Source: Paludibaculum fermentans_A
Lineage (GTDB): Bacteria; Acidobacteriota; Terriglobia; Bryobacterales; Bryobacteraceae
Length of the DNA stretch: 64,000 nucleotides
Direction: 5' to 3'
Assembly: GCF_051172195.1 (NCBI RefSeq)
Contig: NZ_JBPJAQ010000003.1
Coordinates: 620,001 to 684,000, forward strand
In this document: positions 44,336 to 54,114 of the stretch, one piece after another
How the letters are laid out: each line of letters opens with the position of its first letter
Numbering within the stretch: position 1 is the stretch's first letter
Made by a program: the position numbers and the translations under genes
Notes under the pieces: model-generated
What the model saw: only the letters and a program-made list of their open reading frames with translations
What the model was told of the DNA's origin: nothing
The model's database searches: none

Positions 44336-45154
44336 CTACAGCTTGAAGAGTTCGCGAAGACGCTTGGTTTGGACCCGGCTCACCGGGATCTCCGTGCCTT
44401 TTTTGTCATTCATGCGGAGCTGATAGCTCGACTTGAACCAGGGGATGACCTCGCGGATGTGGTTGATGTTCACCACATAGCCGCGATGGGCGCGCCAGAA
44501 GGTAGCCGGATCGAGGCTGGATTGCAGTTCCTCAATCGTCTTGTAGTTCGTCTGGCCTTCGACGGCGGTGGTGACTACGGTGATCAGGCCATCCTCGATG
44601 GTGGCGTAAATCAGGTCCGAAGCGTCCACGATGAGGTTCCGGCCGCTGCTCTTGACAAGCAGTTTGGCGCGCGCCACCGGTCCCGGGCCAGAGGCTGTTC
44701 CGGCGTTGGCCGTGGTGGGCGCTGGCCCCTGTTCCGGCTCCAGCAGGCTGCGTTTGACGCGCTCGACGGTCTGGGCCAGGCGGTCGCGGTCGACTGGTTT
44801 CAGCAGGTAATCCAGAGCCTCCAGGCGGAAGGCTTCCAGCGCATATTGCTCGTAAGCCGTACACAGCACAAAGGCCGGCATGGGCGCCTTGTCCGCCTTC
44901 AGCTTGTGGATGACGCCCAGCCCGTCCAGGCCCGGCATCTGGACGTCGAGGAAGACCAGGTCAGGTTCGCACTCCTCGATGCACTGAACCGCCTCAATGC
45001 CGTTGCGGGCCGTGCCGACGATCTCGATGTCGGGGAATTCGCGCAGCAGGAACGCCAGTTCGTCCAGGGCGAGCGCTTCGTCGTCCGCCAGGACGGTGGG
45101 GATCGCCGGCCCGGATCGTCCGGCAGGCGGCTTGATTGGGACAGGACCGGCCAT
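44336..45154 (-). CDS. LytTR-family response regulator
   Basis: 272 residues. An N-terminal receiver domain has acidic residues Asp24-Asp25, phospho-acceptor Asp70 (LVFLDVQMPGLDG), Thr99 and Lys119 (YLLKPV). A linker with Ala/Pro/Gly follows, then a C-terminal LytTR DNA-binding domain (about 165-272: KLLVKSSGRNLIVDASDLIY, FWRAHRGYVVNINHI). No histidine kinase is adjacent, so it is an orphan regulator, and its target is not visible. It sits immediately downstream of a membrane glycosyltransferase-like gene on the same strand (7-base gap), so it may be co-transcribed with it. Confidence 0.9.
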   Translation of the reverse strand: MAGPVPIKPPAGRSGPAIPTVLADDEALALDELAFLLREFPDIEIVGTARNGIEAVQCIEECEPDLVFLDVQMPGLDGLGVIHKLKADKAPMPAFVLCTAYEQYALEAFRLEALDYLLKPVDRDRLAQTVERVKRSLLEPEQGPAPTTANAGTASGPGPVARAKLLVKSSGRNLIVDASDLIYATIEDGLITVVTTAVEGQTNYKTIEELQSSLDPATFWRAHRGYVVNINHIREVIPWFKSSYQLRMNDKKGTEIPVSRVQTKRLRELFKL

Positions 45155-45161
45155 GAGTCTC

Positions 45162-47075
45162 CTACTGACAATTTGAACACGCCGCGCGGGCCGTGGTCAC
45201 CGGGTTGCGGCTTTCAGCTTCTACAGGCGCCTGCGACCGCCAGATGTAGAGCCGTTGACGGCCTGTTTTCAAGGGGATCCGTTGCAGTGCGCGCTCGCCG
45301 TCGAGTCCGGCCGCGATGGGCCGGGCATCCACCGGCGGCGACCAGTGAAAGGCGAGTTCCAGATCGTCTTCCAGCAAGATGTGGGTGATGCCGTGAACGG
45401 CCGCAAGTTGATGAAATCGCGTGGCGTCCCAGGGCGCCCGGCCCCAACTGTAGACTTTCCTACGGAATCCGGACTGCGTTCCGAACAGCGGGTAATCGGG
45501 CGTGATTTGAGTGCCGATCAGCAGCACGGTGGCATCGTCCGGCAGCTTCTGGCAGACCTCTTGAAAGGGAGCGTTGTCGATGCTCATGGCGGGCGGCATC
45601 AGCCACCACATCCGTACGAACATGGCCGTTTCCCGCCAGGGATACCAGGCGCTGAAGACCGCCAGGGCGAGCATGGGCCACGCCATCCACTTCCGGCAAT
45701 GCGTCAACCCCGCCGCCAGCAGCAGCGCCACGCCCGGCAGCAGGAACCGGTCAGGGATCTGGTCGGCCGTCACCCAGCGCAGCGTCAGGACGGGTCCGGC
45801 CAGCAGCATGGCTCCGCATAGCCAGGCCGGTTTCCCCGCTCCACGCCAGGCGAGCAGCAGTCCGGCCACAGCCAGCAAGCCCGCCATGGCGAAGCGAGAC
45901 GGAGGCCAGGTGGGTGGCGGTTGATACAGTGCCGGCCAGCGGACCTCCGCCGTTTCGCTGCGTAGCGGTTGGGCGGCGCCTGTCGAACGAACCCAGGCCT
46001 TGGACACCCCGGCCGAACCTGGGAAGTCCATAACGATGCCCGGGGCGCGCTTGAGGATCGTGGTCCATTCCCGTGGTTGACTGCCGTAGAAGCCGCGCAT
46101 GTCCGCGGGGCCCAGGGCGGAACCATACCAACTCCAGTTGGACAGAAAGAGGAACAGGAGCCCGCAGGCCGCCGCTCCGGAGAGGAACCCTCCGGCGGTT
46201 GCCAGCAGTCGCTTCCTTGCGAGAACCAGCACGGCTGGGACCATCGCCAGGGCATACAGCCGCGCATGAATGCACAGCGCCAGCGATACGCCGGTCCAGA
46301 AATATGCGGCTGCGGGACTGCCATCCTCCGGCTCCTCTTGCGCCTCCACCAGCCAGTAGGCCGCGGAACAGGCGAAGAGCACGGCCCAGTGATCCGCCTT
46401 CAGGTATCGAGCCAGAAATAATCCGACAGGGGCGGCGGCATAGAGCGCCGCTCCTGCTGCCGCGAGCGCGGGCGGCGTTTTCAGCCGCAGTGCCAGCAGC
46501 CAGACTGCACCGATCGCCAGGGGGAAGCCCAGGCCGAAGAGCACCCGGCCTGGTGCTTCCAAACGGGTGAAGAGCAGCGGCCAGAAGAAGAACAGTTCGC
46601 CCTCGAAGCTCAAGGCGGTCTGGCGCTCGTTCTGCGTCTCCCAGAAGGCGAGCGAATGGTGCTGCAGCCAGTAAGCTGCCCTCGACGCGTGGTACATCTT
46701 CTCGTCCCACGTGTGGATGGGCGCCAAGGCGGTAAGACAGAGATTCGAAACGACCAGGACGGCCATCAGGACCGCCGCGGCCAGCACCGCCCGGTTTGCT
46801 GTGCGGAACTCCAGCTTAGGCCTGGGCCAGTTTGGGAGGTCCGGGGTCAACCAGTAGAATAGCGCCGCGCAAAGCGCCAATTGCACGCCGAGCCATGCCC
46901 AGGGCGTGATCCAGGCTCCCGTTGAAAGCACTTGCGCGATGAGTCCGGGTTGCGCGCCGAATACTACCGCAAAAACGAAAAATCGCGGTGTGAAATCGCT
47001 GGCGAAATGTCGGGCGGCCCACACCGCGACAAGAAATGCAAGCAGCAATGAGGCCGTGAGAAGGATCCAGGACAT
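45162..47075 (-). CDS. GT-C-fold membrane glycosyltransferase-like protein
   Basis: 637 residues with about 11 transmembrane helices. The first lumen/periplasmic loop has HTWDEKMYHASRAAYWLQHH; the Asp-Glu pair is the catalytic-type motif in this position of GT-C/PMT (GT39, GT83-like) enzymes, followed by GELFFFWPLLF. The C-terminal part is a soluble periplasmic domain of about 130 residues (KLPDDATVLLIGTQ onward). It likely transfers a sugar from a polyprenyl-phosphate donor to a lipid or protein acceptor. Divergent from the inositol synthase gene with a promoter region of about 105 bases. Confidence 0.8.
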   Translation of the reverse strand: MSWILLTASLLLAFLVAVWAARHFASDFTPRFFVFAVVFGAQPGLIAQVLSTGAWITPWAWLGVQLALCAALFYWLTPDLPNWPRPKLEFRTANRAVLAAAVLMAVLVVSNLCLTALAPIHTWDEKMYHASRAAYWLQHHSLAFWETQNERQTALSFEGELFFFWPLLFTRLEAPGRVLFGLGFPLAIGAVWLLALRLKTPPALAAAGAALYAAAPVGLFLARYLKADHWAVLFACSAAYWLVEAQEEPEDGSPAAAYFWTGVSLALCIHARLYALAMVPAVLVLARKRLLATAGGFLSGAAACGLLFLFLSNWSWYGSALGPADMRGFYGSQPREWTTILKRAPGIVMDFPGSAGVSKAWVRSTGAAQPLRSETAEVRWPALYQPPPTWPPSRFAMAGLLAVAGLLLAWRGAGKPAWLCGAMLLAGPVLTLRWVTADQIPDRFLLPGVALLLAAGLTHCRKWMAWPMLALAVFSAWYPWRETAMFVRMWWLMPPAMSIDNAPFQEVCQKLPDDATVLLIGTQITPDYPLFGTQSGFRRKVYSWGRAPWDATRFHQLAAVHGITHILLEDDLELAFHWSPPVDARPIAAGLDGERALQRIPLKTGRQRLYIWRSQAPVEAESRNPVTTARAACSNCQ

Positions 47076-47180
47076 GGGTTCTGAGGCGGGCCGATGAGGC
47101 GCAAACGCATCTACGGCTGTTACTATAGCAAGTGGATAGATACGCTTTTCTCAAGCGGTTCCAGCAAGGAGTGTACTCTG

Positions 47181-48500
47181 TTGTCAATTAATGAAAGTGT
47201 CAAGATCGCGCCGGCAGAGGGTAAGCTCGGTGTCCTCATCCCCGGTATTGGCGCGGTTTCTACAACCTTCATTGCAGGTGTGGAAGCCGTCAAGCGCGGT
47301 CTGGGACATCCCATTGGTTCGCTCACGCAGATGGCTACGGTTCGGTTGGGTAAGCGGACGGAAGGCCGTTCGCCGTACATCAAGGACTTTGTACCTCTGG
47401 CAAGTCTGGACGACCTCGTGTTCGGCGGCTGGGACATCTACGAAGACACAGCGTACGAAGCCGCCTCTAACGCTAAAGTATTGGAATCCTCGCTGCTGGA
47501 ACAGGTGAAGGAGCCGCTGCAGGCGATCAAGCCGATGAAGGCCGTATTCGAACAGGAATACGTCAAGCTGATCCACGGGCCCAACGTCAAGACGGGCGGC
47601 ACCAAGTACGACAAAGCTTTAGCCCTGATGGACGACATCAGGAACTTTCAAAAGGACAACAACGTGTCGCGCACCGTCATGATCTGGTGCGGCTCGACCG
47701 AAGTTTTCCACAGGCCCTCGGCAGTACACGAGACGCTGGCTTCGTTTGAAGAGGGGATGAAGAACAACGATCCCGAGATCGCACCCTCCCAGATCTATGC
47801 CTACGCTGCCCTGATGAGCGGCGTGCCGTTCGCCAATGGCGCCCCGAACCTTACCCACGACATTCCCGCACTTCTTGACCTGGCGAAGGAACGCAACCTG
47901 CCCGTCTGCGGCAAGGACTTCAAGACCGGCCAGACCTTCCTGAAGACGCTGCTGGCGCCGGGCTTCAAGGCTAGAATGCTGGGTATCTCCGGCTGGTTCT
48001 CGACGAACATCCTGGGCAACCGCGACGGTGAAGTGCTGCACGATCCCGGCAGCTTCAAGACGAAAGAAGAGACGAAGCTGAGCGTGCTGGATCACATCCT
48101 GCAGCCCGAGCTTTACCCGATCCTCTACAAGGATCTGTACCACGCGGTTCGCATCAACTACTACCCGCCGCGAGGTGACTCCAAGGAAGGCTGGGACAAC
48201 ATCGACATCTTCGGCTGGCTCGGTTATCCGATGCAGATCAAGGTGGATTTCCTCTGCCGCGACTCCATCCTGGCCGCTCCGCTGGTTCTCGACCTGGTAC
48301 TGTTCCTCGATCTGGCCCAGCGCGCCGGCATGCGCGGCATCCAGGAATGGCTTTCCTTCTATTTCAAGGCGCCCATGCACGCGCCCGGGCTCTATCCGGA
48401 GCACGACATATTCATCCAGCTGATGAAGCTGAAAAACACACTTAGGTGGATGCGCGGAGAAGACCTCATCACGCACCTCGGCCTCGAGTATTACGACTAG
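47181..48500 (+). CDS. Myo-inositol-1-phosphate synthase family
   Basis: 439 residues from the TTG at 47181, chosen because AAGGAG lies 9 bases upstream; the frame is open to 47094. A Rossmann strand GVLIPGIGAVSTTFIAGV starts the NAD-binding part. The catalytic region has CGKDFKTGQTFLKTLLAP, with the lysines used for aldol and redox steps, and ISGWFSTNILGNRDGEVL plus KVDFLCRDSILAAPLVLDLV follow as in Ino1-type enzymes. It converts glucose-6-phosphate to inositol-1-phosphate, the precursor of inositol lipids or solutes. An epimerase gene follows 21 bases downstream, suggesting an operon. Confidence 0.9.
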   Translation: MSINESVKIAPAEGKLGVLIPGIGAVSTTFIAGVEAVKRGLGHPIGSLTQMATVRLGKRTEGRSPYIKDFVPLASLDDLVFGGWDIYEDTAYEAASNAKVLESSLLEQVKEPLQAIKPMKAVFEQEYVKLIHGPNVKTGGTKYDKALALMDDIRNFQKDNNVSRTVMIWCGSTEVFHRPSAVHETLASFEEGMKNNDPEIAPSQIYAYAALMSGVPFANGAPNLTHDIPALLDLAKERNLPVCGKDFKTGQTFLKTLLAPGFKARMLGISGWFSTNILGNRDGEVLHDPGSFKTKEETKLSVLDHILQPELYPILYKDLYHAVRINYYPPRGDSKEGWDNIDIFGWLGYPMQIKVDFLCRDSILAAPLVLDLVLFLDLAQRAGMRGIQEWLSFYFKAPMHAPGLYPEHDIFIQLMKLKNTLRWMRGEDLITHLGLEYYD

Positions 48501-48521
48501 GACGGGGATCTGGCAAGAACG

Positions 48522-49514
48522 ATGAGAGTCTTAGTCATCGGTGGTACCCAATTTATCGGCAAGCACCTGGTAGCCGCACTCTGCAAAGAGGGCCACGAGG
48601 TAGCGATCCTGCACCGCAAGCCCACGCATGAACTGGGCAAGAAGATTATTAACTTACAGGCCGATCGCAACGACATCACGCAGGTGAAATCCGTGCTGTG
48701 CGGACAATCCTACGACGTTGTGTTCGATATGGTCTACGACTGGGAAAAAGGCACTCCGCCGACCGTGGTGGAGGAGACCGCCAAGCTGCTGACCGGGCAT
48801 GTGGGGCGTTACATCTTCATGTCCAGCGTCTCGGCGTACGGCGACGGCCTGAATCACCACGAAGGCGACGCCCTGGCTCCGGACGATCATCGGGACCGCT
48901 ATGTTCGTTGCAAGGCGCAAAGCGAACGCGCCTTGTTCCGCCTGCACCAGCGGCATGGCACGCCGGTGGTCACCTTGCGTCCTCCCTGCGTCTATGGCGC
49001 CTGCAATCCGTTCTACCGGGAACAGTTCTTCTGGGACCGTGTACGGGATAAGCGGCCCATCATCCTGCCCGGCGACGGCCGCCGCCTGATGCAGTTTGCC
49101 TACGTCAAGGACGTGGTCTGGTCCTGTCTGCGGGCCATGGACGCGCCCAATGTTGTTGGCCATGCCTTCAACATCGCCAACGCGCGCCCGCTGACCCAGG
49201 CTGAGGTTCTGGATGCTTTGTTTGCCGCTGCCGGCAAAGATACTCCGGTCATCCGCGTACCCCGGGAACGGATCGCCAGGGCCGGCGGACATCCGCTGGG
49301 GCCGAATCTCTACTTCGGTATGTATTTCGATCTGCCTCCGGTGACCATGGTGATCAGCAAGGCCCAACGCGTGCTCGGCTTCAAGCCGACCTCGTTCCAG
49401 GAAGGCCTGCAGGAAACCTACAAGTGGTACCTGCGCCACCACGCCAAGAAAGGCATCGACTACACTTTCGAAAACCAGTTACTGGCCAAGGAACGCGCCC
49501 AACTGGCGAGCTGA
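48522..49514 (+). CDS. NAD-dependent epimerase/dehydratase (extended SDR)
   Basis: 330 residues with a GGTQFIG Rossmann loop at 7-13, MSSVSAYGD, and a catalytic-type YVRCK (Tyr-x3-Lys). RPPCVYGACNPFYREQFFW and FAYVKDVVWSCLRAM are typical of sugar-nucleotide epimerases. It lies 21 bases after the inositol-phosphate synthase gene and is probably co-transcribed, so it may act on an inositol- or sugar-linked intermediate in lipid or surface-glycan synthesis. No closer function can be assigned. Confidence 0.88.
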   Translation: MRVLVIGGTQFIGKHLVAALCKEGHEVAILHRKPTHELGKKIINLQADRNDITQVKSVLCGQSYDVVFDMVYDWEKGTPPTVVEETAKLLTGHVGRYIFMSSVSAYGDGLNHHEGDALAPDDHRDRYVRCKAQSERALFRLHQRHGTPVVTLRPPCVYGACNPFYREQFFWDRVRDKRPIILPGDGRRLMQFAYVKDVVWSCLRAMDAPNVVGHAFNIANARPLTQAEVLDALFAAAGKDTPVIRVPRERIARAGGHPLGPNLYFGMYFDLPPVTMVISKAQRVLGFKPTSFQEGLQETYKWYLRHHAKKGIDYTFENQLLAKERAQLAS

Positions 49515-49619
49515 AAGCTTTCCAGTTCGAATGTCCGTAGCAGCCCATCCCCGCCGGATGGGCTGTTTCGCGTCAGGCCGCCGGTGTGCTTCGGCTGCCT
49601 GATAAGATCGCAGACAGCT

Positions 49620-50390
49620 ATGAATCTGCGTTTCGTCTCCCTCGCCGCTGGCGTCCTGGCCGCGTCTTTATTCGGTTCCCCGGTTGCGTCCGCACAAATT
49701 GTGGACCAGTACAATCCGCCCAAAGCCGGCTGCTGCCTGCAGTTCACCGCCCAGGCACTGGCCGACCAGCTCCAGGATTGGAATCAGCTTGGGCGCTACT
49801 ACGCGGACAACGAGCGGCTGAAGGCGCTGGCGCCCGAATCCGGACGCGTTGTCTTCATGGGCGATTCCATCACGGACGGCTGGAAACTACAGCAGCAGTT
49901 CCCCGGCAAACCCTACGTGAACCGCGGCATCAGCGGACAGACGACACAGCAGATGCTGGTCAGGATGTATCCCGATGTGATCGCCCTGAAGCCAGCTGCG
50001 ATGATCGTGCTGGCAGGCACAAACGACATCGCGCGCAACACCGGTCCCGTCACCCTGGGCATGATCACCGACAATCTCCGCGCGATGACCGTGCTCGCCA
50101 AGGCCAGCGGGATCAAAGTGATTCTCTGTTCTGTCATGCCCGTCAGCGACTATACGCAGCGCAAGCAGACGGACAGACGGCCGCCGGCCGATGTCATGAA
50201 GCTGAACGCCTGGATGAAGCAGTATGCTGCTGCTGAAGGACTCACCTACGTCGACTACTTCGCGGCGCTGGTGGACGAAAAAGGGTGGCTGAAGGATGGC
50301 ATCTCTGGCGACGGCCTGCACCCCAATCAGAATGGCTACGACATGATGGCGCCGCTGGCTGAGGCCGGCATCCAGGCGGCTCTCAAGTAA
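49620..50390 (+). CDS. SGNH/GDSL-family hydrolase, exported
   Basis: 256 residues from ATG 49620 (an upstream TTG/GTG frame at 49584 is less likely because the signal peptide starts at 49620). Signal peptide NLRFVSLAAGVLAASLFG with cleavage near VASAQ. Block I is VVFMGDSITDGW (Ser83), block II NRGISGQT (Gly near 105), block III AGTNDIARN (Asn135) and block V DGLHPNQNGY (Asp-x2-His). This complete set marks an SGNH esterase/acylhydrolase acting outside the cytoplasm, possibly on acetylated polysaccharide. Single gene. Confidence 0.9.
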   Translation: MNLRFVSLAAGVLAASLFGSPVASAQIVDQYNPPKAGCCLQFTAQALADQLQDWNQLGRYYADNERLKALAPESGRVVFMGDSITDGWKLQQQFPGKPYVNRGISGQTTQQMLVRMYPDVIALKPAAMIVLAGTNDIARNTGPVTLGMITDNLRAMTVLAKASGIKVILCSVMPVSDYTQRKQTDRRPPADVMKLNAWMKQYAAAEGLTYVDYFAALVDEKGWLKDGISGDGLHPNQNGYDMMAPLAEAGIQAALK

Positions 50391-50436
50391 GCCGGAACCG
50401 CCACATCTCGCATGCACGAAAATGGGAGCGCTGTTC

Positions 50437-51246
50437 CTAGTTCCTGGCGGCTGCGGGCTTGACCCGTTCCGGCTGGTTCTCTCCACCCAGGATCTTTTCC
50501 AGCAGGTCAGCCTGGCGTTTCCGGATCAGGGTCGGCGGCTGGGGGAAGGCCGGGAAGTCCGCGCGCAGTTGAACCTCGACCTCGTCGAGCAGATTGAGGG
50601 CTTCCGTGAGTCGGCCGGCCGCCTCCAGTAGTTCCGCCTTCCTCACTTTCGCCGTATAGTGCGACGGCTGGGCGCTGAGCAGTTCCTCCACCCAGGCCAT
50701 CGCCTGTGCCGTGTCGCCCAGGATCTCGCTCCAATTCGAGAGAACCAGCAGGCGCGAAGCCTGGTGCGCTGCCTTGTCCTGTGGCGGTTCCTGGCTGATC
50801 TCCAGCCGGGCTGCAGTGGCGGAGATCCTCTCGGCCCAGGCGCCCTCGGCCTGTTGCCCCTGCGGGTCGAAGGCAGCGCGCACGCGATAGGAACCCAGCG
50901 CCATCTGGCTGGTCTGCTCCGGGCTGAGCACGAACTCGACAGTGACCATGTCCAGGTCCTTCAGCTCCACGCTGTCCGGCTGAATTCGCGGTGATCGCGT
51001 CCATTCAGGCGAATGCCCATCGGGCGCATCCAGCGTAATACTCACCGCATCCTGCCACGATCCCTCCTTCAAGGCCAGCCTGGCCGGGTCATCTCCAGCG
51101 GCGATGGAGATCGAAACCACCACTGGCCAGCCCGGCTCGATGCGCGCCTGCGCGCCTCCATTCACCGTCAGCCCGATAACCGGGCGTGCAGCGGGCTGGG
51201 CCAGTGCGCTGGCCGCCAGGGCCGCGAACAAAATCAGGATCCTCAT
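50437..51246 (-). CDS. Secreted protein of unknown function
   Basis: 269 residues with a signal peptide (MRILILFAALAASALAQ). The first half is beta-rich (VIGLTVNGGAQARIEPGWPV, then VTVEFVLSPEQTSQMALGSY); the second half is helical with TPR-like spacing (AMAWVEELLSAQPSHYTAKVRKAELLEAAGR, split over two helices). No family recognised. It follows the metzincin-like protease gene by 6 bases on the same strand, so the two are most likely co-transcribed and may act together outside the cell. Confidence 0.75.
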   Translation of the reverse strand: MRILILFAALAASALAQPAARPVIGLTVNGGAQARIEPGWPVVVSISIAAGDDPARLALKEGSWQDAVSITLDAPDGHSPEWTRSPRIQPDSVELKDLDMVTVEFVLSPEQTSQMALGSYRVRAAFDPQGQQAEGAWAERISATAARLEISQEPPQDKAAHQASRLLVLSNWSEILGDTAQAMAWVEELLSAQPSHYTAKVRKAELLEAAGRLTEALNLLDEVEVQLRADFPAFPQPPTLIRKRQADLLEKILGGENQPERVKPAAARN

Positions 51247-51252
51247 GTCCGT

Positions 51253-53352
51253 CTACCTTTCAGGGGCCTTCACGGCATCATTGACAAGAATCTGGCTACT
51301 GCAAGTGCCGCGTCCGGCGGCGGCGGGGCCGTATCTCGCTTGCGGAGTGCGGTTGGCATCGTTTACCCCCGTGCCCGCCGTGGACGAGCAGAGCTTCATG
51401 CCCGCCGCTTCCTTCACGCGGTAGCGCAGGCTGGCATCGGTGTCCGCGATGTAGCCGCCCGAGACGTCATACCTCATCACGCAATCGTCCTCGCCGCAAT
51501 GCGGGCCGTCCTTCATGCCCAGCGTCACTTCCAGCGGAGTTTCCGGCATCAGCGAGTTGATCAGCGTGCCGTCCTCGCGCAGAATCGAGATCTGCTGCTC
51601 CCGGCCGCCCGCCTTCTCCAGGACCGTGTCGCTGCCGGGTATGCGGCGCCAGGTCACATCCCGGTCTCCGCCGTCTCCGTGATGGTAGACATTGCAGGCG
51701 TGGAACAGCTCGTGGGCCAGGGTCGAATTGAAGTAGGACGCAGTGCCCGGCTTCACCGGCGGCGTCAAAGCGGGTACGAAGACCCCCGTGATCTTCACCG
51801 GATTGCCCGGGCCGCCCGACGCGATGGCGTAGCCCGGGTTGTTGGCGAACAGGAAGATCACCACCCCGTGCTGGTCCACCCGGTGCGGACCCATCGTGCG
51901 GTTGAAGTTCACCACACGCCCCATGCTGAGTTCATCCGCCGTCATGTCGAAGTGGACCTCCAGGCCGCTCAACCGCCGGAAGAGGCGGATACCGGCGAGA
52001 TAAACGCCGCCGGCACGGTTGTGAATGAAATAGTCTTTCCTGAACGGATTGCCTTCGATGTGGCGGCCGTTTTCGGTGAAGCCCCGGTACTCCTCATAGA
52101 GCGTCAAGCCGTCCCCCGCCGTCCCATCGCCCACCGGATCGGCTTCGTCATCGCTGGTGTCGGAGACCCCTCCAACACCTTTCTGCGCACGCCAAATCTC
52201 GGCGATCAGGTCTCCGTCGGCTCGCTTCGGCAGCCGCACATCCGTCTGGCCGGGGTCTCCTTCCAGGTGGCCCAGGATTCGACGCCCGTCCGGCAGGATC
52301 GCTGCCACCTGAATGCTGCCCCAGGCGCCCCAGTCGTGCGCTGAAATCGCCGCTGTCGATGTCTCCCACTGCCCCGGAGGGGTGTACCCCTTTTGGCCAT
52401 CCTGGTCCGGCACGAGGAAGTTCGCAGCCGCCTCGAAGCGAAGGTCGGGATCCACATCGGCGTCCCGCAGCGGCGCATTCAGGGAAAAGCCGGGCTCGCG
52501 CGAGCATTGGCTGAAGTTCCACTCGAACAGCGTCGCCTTCGCCGAGGGCGCGCCGCCGCCCTTCTTCTGCAGCCGCGCCGTCAGCCGCAGCCCGCTGCCC
52601 GCTCCGCCTCCATCGGCAGCCTCGGGCCTGAACTGCTTGTACTCCTCCGTCAGCACGATGATCACTTCGTCCTCGACGGCGGTGCCCACCGGCCGCAGTT
52701 CCCAGTCGACATGCATCTCGACCGGCGGCTCCGCTTCCATGAATGATGGCCGTTCGAAGGGCGTGTTTCTCGTGAACACCGCACTGCCCCGCAGGATCGG
52801 CTCGGAAGTGGGCAGCGGCCCCTGCATCTGGGTGTCATCCGAGAAGTAGCCGTAGAGGTCATCGGAATCCTGCGGCGGTTTGGGCAGGATCGCGCACTGG
52901 GTCCGTTCCGACCAATGCGCCTGGATTACGTCGGCGCCCAGCATGAGGCGGTACTCTCCGGTCGAGGTCAGCTGCAGCTGCACCGGCTGTTTCACGTAAG
53001 GAACGGTCGGCTGGCCCGATCCTTTCAGCGTGTTGGTGGTGGTGCAGCCCACCAGGGTGTGCGACTGTGTCGCGTCGATCGTCGCCGTGCCCGACACGGT
53101 GCCGCTCCACAACGGTCCGTAAGGCGACTTCTGGTCCAGGCGCACATTCAGGTCTCCGGTATAGGTGACGTTCCAGTCATCCTGGCCCATCACAGCATGG
53201 GCATTGGACCCCGATGTGGTGCCTCGCACCCGGATGGTGCCTTCCCATGCCTTTACATTACCCGCGGGTCCAAAGATCTGTGCGGACAGGTCGCATGTCG
53301 AGAGGAGAATGACAGCGGCCGGCAGGAAGCGGGATTTGACGTGAAGGCCCAT
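51253..53352 (-). CDS. Secreted metzincin-like metalloprotease, large
   Basis: 699 residues from ATG 53352, which opens a signal peptide (GLHVKSRFLPAAVILLSTCDLSAQ); an upstream frame from 53436 is not needed. The zinc site is HELFHACNVYH at 547-557, the HExxHxxNxxH form of metzincins, and CVMRY with Met626 is positioned like a Met-turn. The N-terminal 500 residues are beta-rich, with repeated Cys and DWNVTYTGDL-type strands, probably binding or Ig-like domains. It would act extracellularly. Operon with the 269-residue secreted protein. The upstream side faces the divergent sigma factor gene. Confidence 0.75.
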   Translation of the reverse strand: MGLHVKSRFLPAAVILLSTCDLSAQIFGPAGNVKAWEGTIRVRGTTSGSNAHAVMGQDDWNVTYTGDLNVRLDQKSPYGPLWSGTVSGTATIDATQSHTLVGCTTTNTLKGSGQPTVPYVKQPVQLQLTSTGEYRLMLGADVIQAHWSERTQCAILPKPPQDSDDLYGYFSDDTQMQGPLPTSEPILRGSAVFTRNTPFERPSFMEAEPPVEMHVDWELRPVGTAVEDEVIIVLTEEYKQFRPEAADGGGAGSGLRLTARLQKKGGGAPSAKATLFEWNFSQCSREPGFSLNAPLRDADVDPDLRFEAAANFLVPDQDGQKGYTPPGQWETSTAAISAHDWGAWGSIQVAAILPDGRRILGHLEGDPGQTDVRLPKRADGDLIAEIWRAQKGVGGVSDTSDDEADPVGDGTAGDGLTLYEEYRGFTENGRHIEGNPFRKDYFIHNRAGGVYLAGIRLFRRLSGLEVHFDMTADELSMGRVVNFNRTMGPHRVDQHGVVIFLFANNPGYAIASGGPGNPVKITGVFVPALTPPVKPGTASYFNSTLAHELFHACNVYHHGDGGDRDVTWRRIPGSDTVLEKAGGREQQISILREDGTLINSLMPETPLEVTLGMKDGPHCGEDDCVMRYDVSGGYIADTDASLRYRVKEAAGMKLCSSTAGTGVNDANRTPQARYGPAAAGRGTCSSQILVNDAVKAPER

Positions 53353-53535
53353 ACCCTGAACGCGCGGGAATCCGCAGGGAGGGATCATAGGGCGATCCGC
53401 GCTGCGGGGCGCGCCTTTCCAGGCCGTGCGGACCACGCCGTTGCGGGCTGCCTCCGGTTCACGCTAAGCTATTGATTCCTTCATGGTTACGCCCTGCGAC
53501 CGGCGGATGGACGGACGGCTGGTGGGGGATCGCTC

Positions 53536-54114
53536 ATGACCCCCGACACCGCGGCCGTCACGCGTCTGTTGCGCCAATGGCAGAGCGGGGAAGCCAATGC
53601 CCTGGAGGAACTCACTCCGCTCGTCTATCACGAACTGCGGCGCATCGCTTCCGGGTTCCTGCGCCGTGAGCGCGAAGGCCACACCCTGCAACCCACGGCG
53701 CTGTTGCACGAAGCCTACCTGCGCCTGGTGGATCAACGCGACAAAGACTGGAAAAGCCGTGCCCACTTCTATGGGGTCGCGGCCCACCTCATGCGCCTCA
53801 TCCTGGTGGACTACGCTCGTTCCAAGGCCAGGTTGAAACGCGGCGGCGAGGCGCAGCGCGTGGAGTGGAATGAAGCCGTCTCCGCCAGTGCCGCCCGGCC
53901 TGCATCGCTCACCGCGCTGGATGACGCCCTCAGCGAATTGGAGAAGCTGGACCCCCGCAAAGGACGCGTGGTGGAGCTCCGCTATTTCGGGGGACTCAGC
54001 GTGGAGGAGACGGCCGAGGTCCTGGGCGTTTCCACCGCCACCATCGGGCGGGAACAGCGCATGGCCGAGGCCTGGCTGCAGCGTCAGATGACCTCCACTC
54101 CGCCCGGCGCCTGA
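53536..54114 (+). CDS. ECF sigma factor, TIGR02999-like
   Basis: 192 residues. Region 2 begins VTRLLRQWQSGEANALEELTPLVYHELRRIASGFLRRE, then HTLQPTALLHEAYLRLVDQ (region 2.4-type) and HFYGVAAHLMRLILVDYARSK. Region 4 is LEKLDPRKGRVVELRYFGGLSVEETAEVLGVSTATIGREQ. This pattern is the acidobacterial/planctomycete Sig-70_X6 (TIGR02999) group, regularly found next to TPR-bearing kinases. Here the kinase starts 165 bases downstream on the same strand. It probably directs transcription of genes controlled through that kinase. Confidence 0.9.
   Translation: MTPDTAAVTRLLRQWQSGEANALEELTPLVYHELRRIASGFLRREREGHTLQPTALLHEAYLRLVDQRDKDWKSRAHFYGVAAHLMRLILVDYARSKARLKRGGEAQRVEWNEAVSASAARPASLTALDDALSELEKLDPRKGRVVELRYFGGLSVEETAEVLGVSTATIGREQRMAEAWLQRQMTSTPPGA

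Noticed and set aside
47619..48476. A minus-strand frame opposite the inositol-phosphate synthase gene
   Set aside because: Low-complexity His/Val-rich mirror sequence, no ribosome site; the plus strand has the full enzyme family signature.
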